Made by a program: the position numbers and the translations under genes. Positions 7,129 through 15,847 of a stretch of DNA of 64,000 nt are shown one piece after another. Within the stretch, counting starts at the first letter, position 1. The number at the start of each line of letters is the position of its first letter. The DNA lies in assembly GCA_050633825.1 (NCBI GenBank), contig JBOEHG010000013.1, positions 1 to 64,000 of the forward strand. Reading direction: 5' to 3'. Under the pieces are notes generated by a model, which had not been told where the DNA came from, ran no database searches, and saw only the letters and a program-made list of their open reading frames with translations. Origin of the DNA: CANLBN01 sp050633825. GTDB lineage: Bacteria; Pseudomonadota; Gammaproteobacteria; Pseudomonadales; Cellvibrionaceae.

Positions 7129-7898
7129 TATGCATCCAATAATTGTGTTGGTAGGTATGGAGAGTCAATGGTGTTTTTCCAGCCTTTATTTATTCCTAGT
7201 TTAACTAAAGCTAAGCCAGGCATACAGATAAACCCTTTTTCATCTTTGCGGTAATCACCAGTTTTTACTTCACGCAAGTGACCATCAAGACTATCTTGAA
7301 TTGACGCTTGCCAGTTGCTCACATCATTATTTAATAGAGCGTTAAGTCCTTTAATGGTAGGTACAACAAAGGTTTGCTCTTCTTTGCTGCGATTGTTTTG
7401 TTGGGCAGTTTCTACTAATGTAGTTAGTGTATCTTTGTCGACTTTACCTGTAGCAAGGTAGGATTTCATTACCGTAATTGTATCGGCTAAAAATTGATTT
7501 AGTGTAGGTTCATTGGGGTAGTGATGATATTTAATTTCTTCCGTTTGAATTAGTAATTCGATTTCATTTTCTGTTCCAAAGCAAGCCGCTAGATTTAATG
7601 TGCTTAAAAAAGGCCAAGCATTTCTCGTTTCATGCTCTTCTGTTGGCGTGGGTTTGTAATGGTGTTCTCTGCAAGATGTTATCGCTGCTAGAGCGAAATT
7701 CTCTTTAGATGCGGTAGGGTCTTCTTGTTGGTAGAGTGAATAACCTAGTTTTGAGAATGACCTTGCTAGCTTATGGTTTAATTTGTCATCCATAATGTTT
7801 GCTTGAGCTTCAGGCCAAAATTTATCAATAACTTTATTAGCTCTTATTAGCTCTTTTTCTAATTGATCTAGCGGGAAGTTATTTAATTGTAATGTCAT
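7128..7898 (-). CDS. Imm49-like immunity protein
   Basis: Helical cytoplasmic protein of 256 residues. The C-terminal signature matches Imm49 as I know it: ICMPGLALVKLGINKGW followed by DSPYLPTQLL (about 224-253). The N-terminal half is alpha-helical and repeat-like. The gene starts 14 bases after the toxin stop codon, the standard position for a cognate immunity gene. It should protect the producer from the C-terminal nuclease of the 7913-9691 product. Confidence 0.8.
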   Translation of the reverse strand: MTLQLNNFPLDQLEKELIRANKVIDKFWPEAQANIMDDKLNHKLARSFSKLGYSLYQQEDPTASKENFALAAITSCREHHYKPTPTEEHETRNAWPFLSTLNLAACFGTENEIELLIQTEEIKYHHYPNEPTLNQFLADTITVMKSYLATGKVDKDTLTTLVETAQQNNRSKEEQTFVVPTIKGLNALLNNDVSNWQASIQDSLDGHLREVKTGDYRKDEKGFICMPGLALVKLGINKGWKNTIDSPYLPTQLLDA

Positions 7899-7912
7899 GT
7901 AAGTGTACCAAA

Positions 7913-9691
7913 TTAGTTGAAGTCAGCGCCATCGGGTAATGCTATTTGTCTTGCGCCAGTAATGCTACCATTTTGCTCAATAGCTTCAAGTCCAATACCC
8001 GTAACTTTGGGAGGAGGGCCAAGATCAATGGCATCCATGACATCATTCCCTAATTGAGATGCTGAGGTGTTTGATGACCTACTCATTTGCTCCGCAGTAT
8101 TTTCTACCCACTCTTGGGACATCTGTTTTCCTTTGTTCGCATTTGTTGAAAGCTTCGCCCCAGGTCCCTTCGCTTCAACTATCATATATTCGCTCACACT
8201 ACCATCTGGATTGCGTTTTGCCCAAACTTGATCAAACCCAGTACCAGGTTCAAAACCTCTAACAATATCGGCATCGGGGTGGTTGTTCGACATATAATCA
8301 GCCGCGGCGCGTTCACCTTTTGCCTCAGTAATTTTTGCTTTATGGGCACCAACAGTGCGGTTACTTTCGCCGTCGGCTATTGCATCATCACGTCGCTGTT
8401 CATAACGAGCTTGATGATCATCAACGGCTTGATGATGATCGTTCAGTTTTTCTTCATGGGCTGCTCTATGCCCAGATCTTTCAGGTGTGGTATTACGATT
8501 ATCGTTTGGTGTGTTTTCAGGTGAGTTAGTACGTTTATTAGGTGCATCCTCTGGAATTACCCGAATTGGTGTTTTCTCCACCTTGGCGGCGGGTGGTTTT
8601 AGGGCTTTGCTAAGGTCGACAATTTCATCGATTGCTTCGGTGGGGAAGGGCCCAATGCGAGCCACTTTTGAGGCGCGTGCTAGTTTGGCACCTTTTGCTG
8701 AAGCTTGGGCTGCGCGTCTGGCAACATTGGCTGCACCACCGGTGGCCAGTGCGAGTAAGACTTCAATACCAATTTCACTGAGGATTTTAACGCCGATGAC
8801 GCGGCTTTCGCGGTAGTGAATACTTTGCCAAAGGCTATCGAGAAAGTCGAAGATCAACTCACGACTCATGGGGTCGTTGTTAATACTTTGAATAACGGCT
8901 AGGCCTTCTTCCGCTTTTGCCATCAATTTTTTTGCATCATCGACCAAGTCGCCAATGGCGACACCAATTGCTTCAAGGTCACGCCGGATATCTTCGGGTT
9001 TAATCTCGCCGGTGCTGACTTTACGCGCGTATTCAGCGGCAGCGGTGGCGGCATTAAAGGTAAATTCAATCACACCGCCGGCAACGGTGACGACCAGTTT
9101 GGCAATATCCCAGAGGCTGACCACAAAGTTAACCGCGGTTTCGACTACGGCCTCACCCACATCATAGGCTTCGATGGCTTCTCGTTTGAGCGCGCTACGA
9201 TCCCAATGGAGTTTGTCGGCTTTATCTTTGCCCATCCAACGGGTCATGATGTCTTTGCCTAGGGTTTCTGCCAGTTTATTACGCTGGTCGGCAATAGGGT
9301 TGCCGGTATTATCGTAATCCGTTGGGTTGCTGTAGATAGGGTCATTACGATTGGCGAGACGGGCTGCTGTTTTGGCGCTAACCTCAAATACTTGAATGCG
9401 GCTGGATAGAATAATTTCTTCCAGCTCAGTTCTTACGCTGTCGGTCCAGAAATAGTCAGGGACGGTTTTGTATTCTAGGCGAAAGATGGTGGCCAGTTCG
9501 TCGCGGTCCAATTCCCACGTTACATCATCGAGTTCATCGCTGGCTTGGAATACGTCGCCACTAAAGCCTTCTCGCTTGAGGATTAGCCAATAAGAGGGCT
9601 TAAATTCATCGGAAGCAAAAATGAAATGGGTGCCGTTGATTTTATAGCCAACAAGCTGTGGGTGTGCGATGGTGAGTGCGGTAGCGCCCAT
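7913..9691 (-). CDS. T6SS effector with C-terminal PD-(D/E)XK-type nuclease
   Basis: Toxin of 592 residues. The N-terminal part (about 1-170) is unassigned. A helical middle with hydrophobic stretches follows (about 175-225 and 296-322), as seen in T6SS effectors. A low-complexity Pro/Asn/His-rich linker occupies about 365-435. The C-terminal domain shows Glu460, Asp487 (GFDQVW) and Glu506-x-Lys508 (VEAKG), matching the metal-binding core of PD-(D/E)XK nucleases. It lies head-to-head with vgrG and immediately before an Imm49-like gene. Loading onto VgrG is inferred, since no PAAR or MIX motif is visible. A 56-residue gene ends 5 bases upstream and contains its ribosome site. Confidence 0.85.
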   Translation of the reverse strand: MGATALTIAHPQLVGYKINGTHFIFASDEFKPSYWLILKREGFSGDVFQASDELDDVTWELDRDELATIFRLEYKTVPDYFWTDSVRTELEEIILSSRIQVFEVSAKTAARLANRNDPIYSNPTDYDNTGNPIADQRNKLAETLGKDIMTRWMGKDKADKLHWDRSALKREAIEAYDVGEAVVETAVNFVVSLWDIAKLVVTVAGGVIEFTFNAATAAAEYARKVSTGEIKPEDIRRDLEAIGVAIGDLVDDAKKLMAKAEEGLAVIQSINNDPMSRELIFDFLDSLWQSIHYRESRVIGVKILSEIGIEVLLALATGGAANVARRAAQASAKGAKLARASKVARIGPFPTEAIDEIVDLSKALKPPAAKVEKTPIRVIPEDAPNKRTNSPENTPNDNRNTTPERSGHRAAHEEKLNDHHQAVDDHQARYEQRRDDAIADGESNRTVGAHKAKITEAKGERAAADYMSNNHPDADIVRGFEPGTGFDQVWAKRNPDGSVSEYMIVEAKGPGAKLSTNANKGKQMSQEWVENTAEQMSRSSNTSASQLGNDVMDAIDLGPPPKVTGIGLEAIEQNGSITGARQIALPDGADFN

Positions 9692-9696
9692 AGTAA

Positions 9697-9867
9697 TCAG
9701 TTATCCTTAACGGTCAGGCGTGGATGGGTCGTATTTTGGTGGTCTGTAGATCTTGTGTGCATTCCTTTTCCCTTTTCGTCAACACGGTAGCGTAGTTGAC
9801 CCCTTTTGCTTAGCTTGTGTTCAATCTTGCCTTTTTTATAAAAGGCCTGTACTTGAACGTTTGTCAT
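9697..9867 (-). CDS. 56-residue basic protein upstream of effector
   Basis: Small open frame with ATG at 9867 and TGA at 9697-9699, ending 5 bases before the effector ATG. The AAGGAT ribosome site of the effector lies inside its last codons. The product is basic and strand-like (FYKKGKIEHKLSKRGQLRYRVDEKG), with no signal or membrane segment. Tight coupling argues that it is translated. Possible roles are a mini-chaperone or adaptor for the effector, or a leader that sets effector translation. No family is recognised. Confidence 0.55.
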   Translation of the reverse strand: MTNVQVQAFYKKGKIEHKLSKRGQLRYRVDEKGKGMHTRSTDHQNTTHPRLTVKDN

Positions 9868-10215
9868 TACACTTATTATAACGGCTTAAAAACAGCGTGG
9901 CTGTTGCTGTAATGTACTGTAATGACTATAACGGTTGTATTGCAGCTATTCTCGAAGTATCGTTTTGTCTTGTCAACGAGTGGAGAGTGAAGTCGGTCAC
10001 GCTTTTGATGAATGGGCACTTAAAAAGGTTTTAAAATTGTATGGTGGTCTTCATAATCTCCACTGTCTATTTTGAAGCGGTACTGCCTGTATTGCTTTGA
10101 AATAAGTAAACCTTATTATTATGGTTTTTAAGGGATATACAACAATAACTCTGTAGTCATTACTTTTAACTATGACGACTGCAGCGATAATGGACGCTAT
10201 TTATTAGGAGTCTCT
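9868..10215. promoter_or_regulatory. Divergent effector/vgrG promoter region with repeated octamers
   Basis: This 348-base gap separates the effector operon from vgrG. The octamer GTCATTAC occurs at 9863-9870 and 10155-10162 and, inverted, at 9919-9926. CTGTAATG is repeated at 9907 and 9917, one helical turn apart. TATAACGG is repeated at 9877 and 9927, 50 bases apart. These are candidate operators for co-regulating the two units. AGGAG precedes the vgrG ATG. Confidence 0.45.
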
Positions 10216-11991
10216 ATGCTAGATGGATATACACAAGCTCACCGCTTAATTCGTTTAAATACTACACTTGGGCCACTTGCCCTCATTCCCGAAAGCTTTG
10301 AAGGCCGACAAACAATGTCGAAAGGCTTTTCATTCAAGGTGGCTGCCTTTTCTGAAACCTTGCATACGCTAGCGCCTAAAGATTTAGTGGGAACAGCAGC
10401 GACGATAGGCCTTGTTCAAACTGACGATAGCATTCGTTATTTAAATGGTTTTATTCATGACTTTGAAGCCTTAGGCAGTGGTCGTGGTGGCCAGCTAACC
10501 AACTACAAGCTAACCATTGTTTCTTGGTTGGAAATGTATCTTACCAAAAGAACCGATTGCCGCATTTTTCAAAACAAAAAAGTGGATGATGTCATCCGTG
10601 ATATATTTAAGTTGTATGGGGGTGATGCGAATTTCAAAATAAGCTTAAAAAGCCCGCATCCTTCACGCCGCTATTGGGTTCAGTATAACGAAACAGACTT
10701 CGATTTCTTTAAGCGTATCTGTCGCTTGGAAGGTTTGGCGTATTATTTTAATCATTCCGATGGTGCACATCAGTTGCATATTGTTGATAGCAGTGAGCTG
10801 TTAGCAAACCTATCCCCTAAAAAAGTAAAACTACAATCTCATACTGCCGGCCACGATCATTTCACTAAGTGGCAAAGTTCAGGTCACTTCGCGACAGGCA
10901 CTTACGAGCAGCGTGCCTATAATTATATGTCGCCGAGCTCAGCCGTTAAGGTGAACACCAAAGCCAAAACAGAAGTGGCTAGTACACCGCGTGTGATGGA
11001 GATGGAATCCTATAAATACGGTGATACTCATCATGGCCACAGTGATGGTGCTGAGCATGTCAATGCACGCGCGAATCAGGCAGTGGAGCGAACAAAAGTA
11101 GCCACAGGCAGTGGCGATTGCCGACACTTGGAGTTAGGCAAGCATTTTGAAGTTGAATTGGCCACCGGGAATCTAGGTCTTGGCGGCAATTTTGTTGATA
11201 AAGGAAAAACCTATACCCTAACGGAAGTCCGTATTAGTGCTAACGACACGGCAGGCAGTTTTCATTGCTCTGTTGAGGCGATCCCTCAGGGAGAACTGGT
11301 TTACCCGAAAGCAGTAACACCAACCATCAACGGTTTGCAAACAGCGGTTGTAACCGGCCCTGCTGGCGAAGAAATTTATACCGATGAGCTTGGGCGAATT
11401 AAAGTGCAGTTTCATTGGGATCGACTTGGCGGCAAAGATGAAAATACCACTTGTTGGCTACGTGTAATGCAAAGTTTTGCAGGCCCTTCTTTTGGTGCGC
11501 ATTTTACCCCACGTATTGGGCAAGAAGTGGTGGTTGCATTTGAAAATGGTAGTCCAGATCGCCCCTTTGTTATTGGTGGACTGTATCACCCAGAGAACCC
11601 GCCACCGTATGCGGGTCACCAAGGTACGCGCGCAGGCATTCGTACACGTTCGACCAAAGGTGGCAGTACAGCAAACTGTAACGAATTATATTTTGAAGAT
11701 AAAAAAGGCAAAGAGGAAGTTTATTTTCAAGCTGAGAAAGACCATAACACCGTTATTAAAAACGATGAAACCCGTGATGTAGGTAACAATCAAACGATTA
11801 CCATTGGTGTCGATAAAAGCGAAAACGTTGGTAATAACGAGCAGCATATTGTTGGTAAAAACTTACTGATCAAAGCCGGCACCAAGATTCGTCTTGAGGT
11901 GGGTGGTAGCGTTATCGAAATGACCGGCGGTAAAATTAAAGTCAGTAGTGGTCATGTTGATATCGATGGCGGGAAGATTGATCTTAATTAA
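10216..11991 (+). CDS. vgrG: VgrG spike protein (TssI)
   Basis: T6SS spike of 591 residues that trimerises at the tip of the Hcp tube and carries effectors. The gp27-like part covers about 1-370. The gp5-like OB fold includes DELGRIKVQFHWD (about 390-402), and RVMQSFAG and RIGQEVVV lie further on. The C-terminal beta-helix needle (about 500-591) ends in VSSGHVDIDGGKIDLN with no extra effector domain. This is therefore a structural, cargo-type VgrG that needs PAAR tips. Two PAAR genes lie downstream, in line with that. AGGAG 8 bases upstream supports the start. Confidence 0.97.
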   Translation: MLDGYTQAHRLIRLNTTLGPLALIPESFEGRQTMSKGFSFKVAAFSETLHTLAPKDLVGTAATIGLVQTDDSIRYLNGFIHDFEALGSGRGGQLTNYKLTIVSWLEMYLTKRTDCRIFQNKKVDDVIRDIFKLYGGDANFKISLKSPHPSRRYWVQYNETDFDFFKRICRLEGLAYYFNHSDGAHQLHIVDSSELLANLSPKKVKLQSHTAGHDHFTKWQSSGHFATGTYEQRAYNYMSPSSAVKVNTKAKTEVASTPRVMEMESYKYGDTHHGHSDGAEHVNARANQAVERTKVATGSGDCRHLELGKHFEVELATGNLGLGGNFVDKGKTYTLTEVRISANDTAGSFHCSVEAIPQGELVYPKAVTPTINGLQTAVVTGPAGEEIYTDELGRIKVQFHWDRLGGKDENTTCWLRVMQSFAGPSFGAHFTPRIGQEVVVAFENGSPDRPFVIGGLYHPENPPPYAGHQGTRAGIRTRSTKGGSTANCNELYFEDKKGKEEVYFQAEKDHNTVIKNDETRDVGNNQTITIGVDKSENVGNNEQHIVGKNLLIKAGTKIRLEVGGSVIEMTGGKIKVSSGHVDIDGGKIDLN

Positions 11992-12028
11992 TTTTTTGAT
12001 CAGTTAATCATAAAAAGGAAATCATTTT

Positions 12029-12613
12029 ATGGGTAAACCGGCGGCTCGTTTAGGTGATCTTGGATCTAATCATGGTGCTTGGCACCCAAGTCCTATTACG
12101 GCAGGAAGTGGTGATGTTTTTACAAACAGCATTCCGGCTGCTCGTAAAGGTGATTCCCTAGCACCGCATGTTAAACCCAAAAGTAAACCTCATGGCCGCT
12201 CTATTAAGGCTGGCTCAGGCAGTGTCTTTATTAATGGCAAGCAGGCAGCCCGTGTAGGTGATCCGATTGATTGTGGTGGCACCGTTGCGGCGGGTTCCGG
12301 CAATGTATTTATTGGTGATGACCCTCAGTTGATCCCGCCAGTAGAAATAAAACCTATTATTCTCCGTGCGTATTACGAATATCGCGATGGTACTTCTATC
12401 CCTAAGAACCAAGTAAAACCGGGGGATGAAATAAACTGGGTTGTCATTAGTTTACATGCCGTTGGGAAAACCATTTCTATAGATTTATCAGATAATTCTC
12501 ATGATTTTGAGTATAACGGCAGCCCTTTAGAAAACGATAAGATGAGTGGCGTTGTGGTGAGTGGTGATATTCATAAGGTCCCTTTAAAAGTGATTAAGCA
12601 AAAGAATACCTAA
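12029..12613 (+). CDS. PAAR-repeat tip protein with C-terminal extension (1)
   Basis: Protein of 194 residues. Residues about 1-97 are a PAAR domain, with three AAR-x-GD units and metal-binding candidates His15, His19, His53 and Cys82 nearby (HGAWHPSP, PHGRS, DCGG). It would cap the VgrG needle. The final 95 residues (PVEIKPIILRAYYEYRDG onward) form a strand-rich domain without recognisable catalytic residues. This tail probably docks the effector encoded next. It lies 37 bases after vgrG and 56 bases before the lipase-like gene. The PAAR half is nearly the same as that of 14109-14720, but the tails differ completely. Confidence 0.93.
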   Translation: MGKPAARLGDLGSNHGAWHPSPITAGSGDVFTNSIPAARKGDSLAPHVKPKSKPHGRSIKAGSGSVFINGKQAARVGDPIDCGGTVAAGSGNVFIGDDPQLIPPVEIKPIILRAYYEYRDGTSIPKNQVKPGDEINWVVISLHAVGKTISIDLSDNSHDFEYNGSPLENDKMSGVVVSGDIHKVPLKVIKQKNT

Positions 12614-12669
12614 GTTTTGATTTAAGCTATTTAAAGAGTGTATTTCCTTTCAGTTGAGGTTTATTAATT

Positions 12670-13539
12670 ATGGCTGGCCATCAAAATACAGCGACTCCTT
12701 GTGTTCAATTTGAAAACGAAAGTGATAACTGTCAGACAGAATTTGAGCCTGTTGAAGTGGTTGATCATTTGACCGTTTTCTTGGGCGGTGCCGGCATGAA
12801 TGGTTCTTATAATGAAGCATTTATGGCCTCGTTTAAGAAAGCCGGTATTATGAATCCCGTGTATGGTAATTACTCTGGTTGGCTAAAAGATTTAGATAAT
12901 AGTGTTCCCGCCATGCTCGATATGGGTGTCGATGCGAGTTCAGTTATTTTTTATAATCAAGCCCCAGATGATCCTGATGTGGCAACGTACGGTGAATGCG
13001 ATCACAGTAATAGGGAATTGGTCAGTGAAACTGAGCATTGGTGGGGGACCGTCAGACGCTATGATGAACCCTGTGAACAAGGTGGCTTTTCCGTTGGTAT
13101 ATTTCGTGGTAAGGATTCAGACGAAGAATTTCCATTAAGTGCGATGTCTATTGCTGAACCTTTACCCTTGAATGGCCAGTTTAACTTTGTTGGTTATTCA
13201 TGGGGTGCGATTATTGCTGCACGCTCAGCTCTTTATCATGCTGAAGAAGGCATTACAGTGGATAATCTGGTTTTGATTGGTGCGCCAATCAATCAAAGCT
13301 TGCTGGATGCAGTGAGTCAGCATGATAAAATTCGTAAAGTGACAGTTATTGATTTAACTGCGCAAAATGATCCTATTTATGCCGGTATGACTGATACAAC
13401 GATTATAAACTCAGTGCCATTATTGATTCAGCAGATGGGTGCAAGTAATGGACATTTTTACTATGCGCCTACTGGTCCGGAATATGATGCAAGGCGGGAT
13501 ACCTTAGCAAACCGTATTTATGGCTCTGGTGTTAGGTGA
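12670..13539 (+). CDS. Putative T6SS lipase/esterase effector (GxSxG)
   Basis: Alpha/beta hydrolase of 289 residues with no signal peptide. The oxyanion-type strand LTVFLGGAGM is at about 34-43. The nucleophile elbow is Gly175-Tyr-Ser177-Trp-Gly179. Asp234 (DLTAQNDPIY) and His262 (SNGHFYY) complete a likely triad in the normal order. It lies between a PAAR gene and a small membrane-protein gene. This is the typical setting of T6SS lipase (Tle-type) effectors, which attack membrane lipids in the target periplasm. The substrate cannot be read from the sequence; an esterase or thioesterase is also possible. Confidence 0.75.
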   Translation: MAGHQNTATPCVQFENESDNCQTEFEPVEVVDHLTVFLGGAGMNGSYNEAFMASFKKAGIMNPVYGNYSGWLKDLDNSVPAMLDMGVDASSVIFYNQAPDDPDVATYGECDHSNRELVSETEHWWGTVRRYDEPCEQGGFSVGIFRGKDSDEEFPLSAMSIAEPLPLNGQFNFVGYSWGAIIAARSALYHAEEGITVDNLVLIGAPINQSLLDAVSQHDKIRKVTVIDLTAQNDPIYAGMTDTTIINSVPLLIQQMGASNGHFYYAPTGPEYDARRDTLANRIYGSGVR

Positions 13540-13838
13540 GGATTAACTTTTTTTCTATTAAGTTAACACTGATGTTGCTGTTAAGCGCTTACCTTTTGGC
13601 GTTTATGGTTTTGATTCACCACTATAGCTTATTGAGTCATTATTACGGTTATATAGGAACAGTAGCATTTGGTATTTGGTTTATACTTTTTGCTTACACT
13701 CATACCATTGCTTTAGTTGAAATGGCGGTAATGTTGTATCGAAAGAATTGGCCAGTGTTGACTCAATTTGGCAGTGTGTGGTTGGTGTCGATGATAGTGC
13801 TGTATGTTTTTAATCATATCTTTGGCAAGATGATATGA
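13536..13838 (+). CDS. Small membrane protein, likely immunity to lipase effector
   Basis: Protein of 100 residues with three hydrophobic helices (about 7-28, 36-58 and 76-95). It begins with GTG overlapping the hydrolase stop codon (GTGA), so it is translationally coupled. Placement directly after a putative membrane-attacking effector suggests an inner-membrane immunity protein. I recognise no family. Confidence 0.65.
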   Translation: MRINFFSIKLTLMLLLSAYLLAFMVLIHHYSLLSHYYGYIGTVAFGIWFILFAYTHTIALVEMAVMLYRKNWPVLTQFGSVWLVSMIVLYVFNHIFGKMI

Positions 13839-14108
13839 ATCCCTCAAGAGTATTTTTCATTAAATACTCATTAGATTAAATCTGGAAGCATTCATTACAT
13901 CTTGGATAGTGAGTTATTAGTGTGTTGTTTTATCTTTGTTCTTAGCGAATGATGTAAAATGAATAAAGATTAATAATTTTTTAGTATCAAATGAATATAG
14001 CTGTCATATATTCATCCTAGTATAAAATATCAACGTAAATTTGAACTGGATAGTAGTTTGTTTTTGAAATAAACGGCATATTATTATCGATCAGGCAGGG
14101 GTATTTTT

Positions 14109-14720
14109 ATGGGCTCAAAAAGTAAACAGCCAGCTGCACGTTTGGGTGATATTGCGTCTAATCATGGGGCTTGGCACCCAAGTCCTATCATTCAAGGCAG
14201 TGGTAACGTTTTCACCAACAGTAAGCCTGCGGCACGACAAGGTGATGCTGCAGCGCCTCACGTTAAACCCAAAAGTCCTCCTCATGGTCGTTCTATTGCT
14301 GAAGGTTCCGGCAGTGTTTTTATTAACGGTAAGCCCGCGGCGCGTATTACAGATGCTATTGATTGTGGTGGTAAAGTAGCAACCGGTTCAGGGAATGTTT
14401 TTATTGGTGATGACCCCCAGCTAGAAGAGCCCACGCCGCCGGATACACATATCGCTAAATTTAAGTTATTCAAAACAGATAATCGTCCCTTTATTGGTTA
14501 TAACTACACCGTTAAAACGCTGGGCGGTAAGGTGCTGGCTAAAGGTAAAACCGATAAGATGGGTGCCACACCTCTGGTGGATACAGAAATGTCTCAGCGC
14601 CTTCGTGTCACTAAATCTATTTTACCTGAGAGTGAGTTAGTGACAGAAAACTGGAGAGGTAATTTAGATTCTGTTATGGCTAAAATGAAAAAGTTATCCT
14701 CGTCGGAGAAAGGAGATTAA
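14109..14720 (+). CDS. PAAR-repeat tip protein with C-terminal extension (2)
   Basis: Protein of 203 residues. Residues about 1-100 are a PAAR domain closely matching the one at 12029 (SNHGAWHPSP, PHGRSI, DCGG, GSGNVFIGDDPQL). The tail (about 105-203) is unrelated: a strand-rich segment with LFKTDNRPFIGYNYTV, KGKTDKMGATPL and a charged end. Tails of this kind often act as effector-docking modules. The stop is two bases before the ATG of the nuclease gene, so the pair is coupled. AGGGG precedes the start. Confidence 0.93.
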   Translation: MGSKSKQPAARLGDIASNHGAWHPSPIIQGSGNVFTNSKPAARQGDAAAPHVKPKSPPHGRSIAEGSGSVFINGKPAARITDAIDCGGKVATGSGNVFIGDDPQLEEPTPPDTHIAKFKLFKTDNRPFIGYNYTVKTLGGKVLAKGKTDKMGATPLVDTEMSQRLRVTKSILPESELVTENWRGNLDSVMAKMKKLSSSEKGD

Positions 14721-14722
14721 TA

Positions 14723-15787
14723 ATGGCGGGTCCCGCATTGCCAGCATGGCTACTATGGTTGTTATATGGCGTCTTGTGGGGAACCACTATATATGAGCTC
14801 TATGATGCTCTTGACGATATCATGGAAGGCACCCATGAGTTTGACGAAGAGTTGAAGAAAATTAAGGATGATTTAGAAGAGTATATTAAAGAAATTGAAG
14901 AGGAAATAGAGGGCAGGGTCAGAGGTCAATCTGAAGTAGCTTTCTTGGAAATGCTTGCTGCCAATGATCCGCAGAGTAGAGATACTGAAACGGCGGCAAA
15001 TAGATGGCCTATTAGAACGACTCAAGAAACAAGGAATGGAGAGACCTATACCGTAAGAGAGCCGGTAAAACCTAGGACCCGGTTGCAGGGCGATTACAAT
15101 GGCAGGCCTGAAATATCCCAAGCTATACAAGAGAAAATACCGTTTCGCCGAATAATCAGTAAAGTGTGTGGTATGGCATATGCTATGCCTCTTCCTCAAC
15201 TGCGTAAGCAGAGAGGAAGGGATATCCCAACTTCGAAAAAAGAAGTGCTTACTGATCTTTTGCGTGAAGGCTGGGATTTGTTGTCTGATGTGGAGCTTGA
15301 AGGCTTGATTGTTGTTCGCTTACGTCAGCTAACGGCTAACCTTATTTTCGAGCTGATTGACCATTTGCTTGACTGGACGACTCCACTAAAGTGTGAAGTT
15401 TGGTTTGGTGGTCCCCGTGGAGGTTTTGCTGACCCGATGATGGACCCTGATGGGCCTGCGACAAAACTTAAAAGAGCCAGTGGCGTTAGCCCTTTTTATC
15501 CTCCACCTCATGGACGCGGTAGTATCGGTGCAGATCTAGTGATTCCTGAGCGGCGTCACGAGCCTTGTGAAAAGAAAAATATTTTTGCCATTGTCGAAAT
15601 TAAATTTCCTAATGATAAAATTGATGAGCAACAATTTCAGCGCTATAACCAATTATTAGCACGAGCTGCATTAGAAAAAGATGCTGATGGTGATTTCGGG
15701 ATCAACCGACGCGATGGTGCTAATACCAATTCCGGTGGTCGTTTATCTTTATTTCGTTTTCCTGAAGATGCCGCAGCGCGTACTTAA
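14723..15787 (+). CDS. T6SS effector with VRR-NUC-like nuclease domain
   Basis: Protein of 354 residues. It begins with a hydrophobic helix (about 5-25) and an acidic coiled coil (about 35-65). The C-terminal domain has Asp271 (GADLVI), Glu292-x-Lys294 (IVEIKFP) and then QRYNQLL. This spacing fits the VRR-NUC branch of PD-(D/E)XK nucleases, known as T6SS DNA-damaging effectors (TseV type). It is coupled to an upstream PAAR gene and followed by a DUF3396-type immunity gene. The N-terminal helix may be a translocation or chaperone-binding segment. Confidence 0.82.
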   Translation: MAGPALPAWLLWLLYGVLWGTTIYELYDALDDIMEGTHEFDEELKKIKDDLEEYIKEIEEEIEGRVRGQSEVAFLEMLAANDPQSRDTETAANRWPIRTTQETRNGETYTVREPVKPRTRLQGDYNGRPEISQAIQEKIPFRRIISKVCGMAYAMPLPQLRKQRGRDIPTSKKEVLTDLLREGWDLLSDVELEGLIVVRLRQLTANLIFELIDHLLDWTTPLKCEVWFGGPRGGFADPMMDPDGPATKLKRASGVSPFYPPPHGRGSIGADLVIPERRHEPCEKKNIFAIVEIKFPNDKIDEQQFQRYNQLLARAALEKDADGDFGINRRDGANTNSGGRLSLFRFPEDAAART

Positions 15788-15847
15788 TTGAGTTTAAAAT
15801 TTATTTATATTGTATTATGAAAATGTGATGTTATTTAAGGTTAACAA

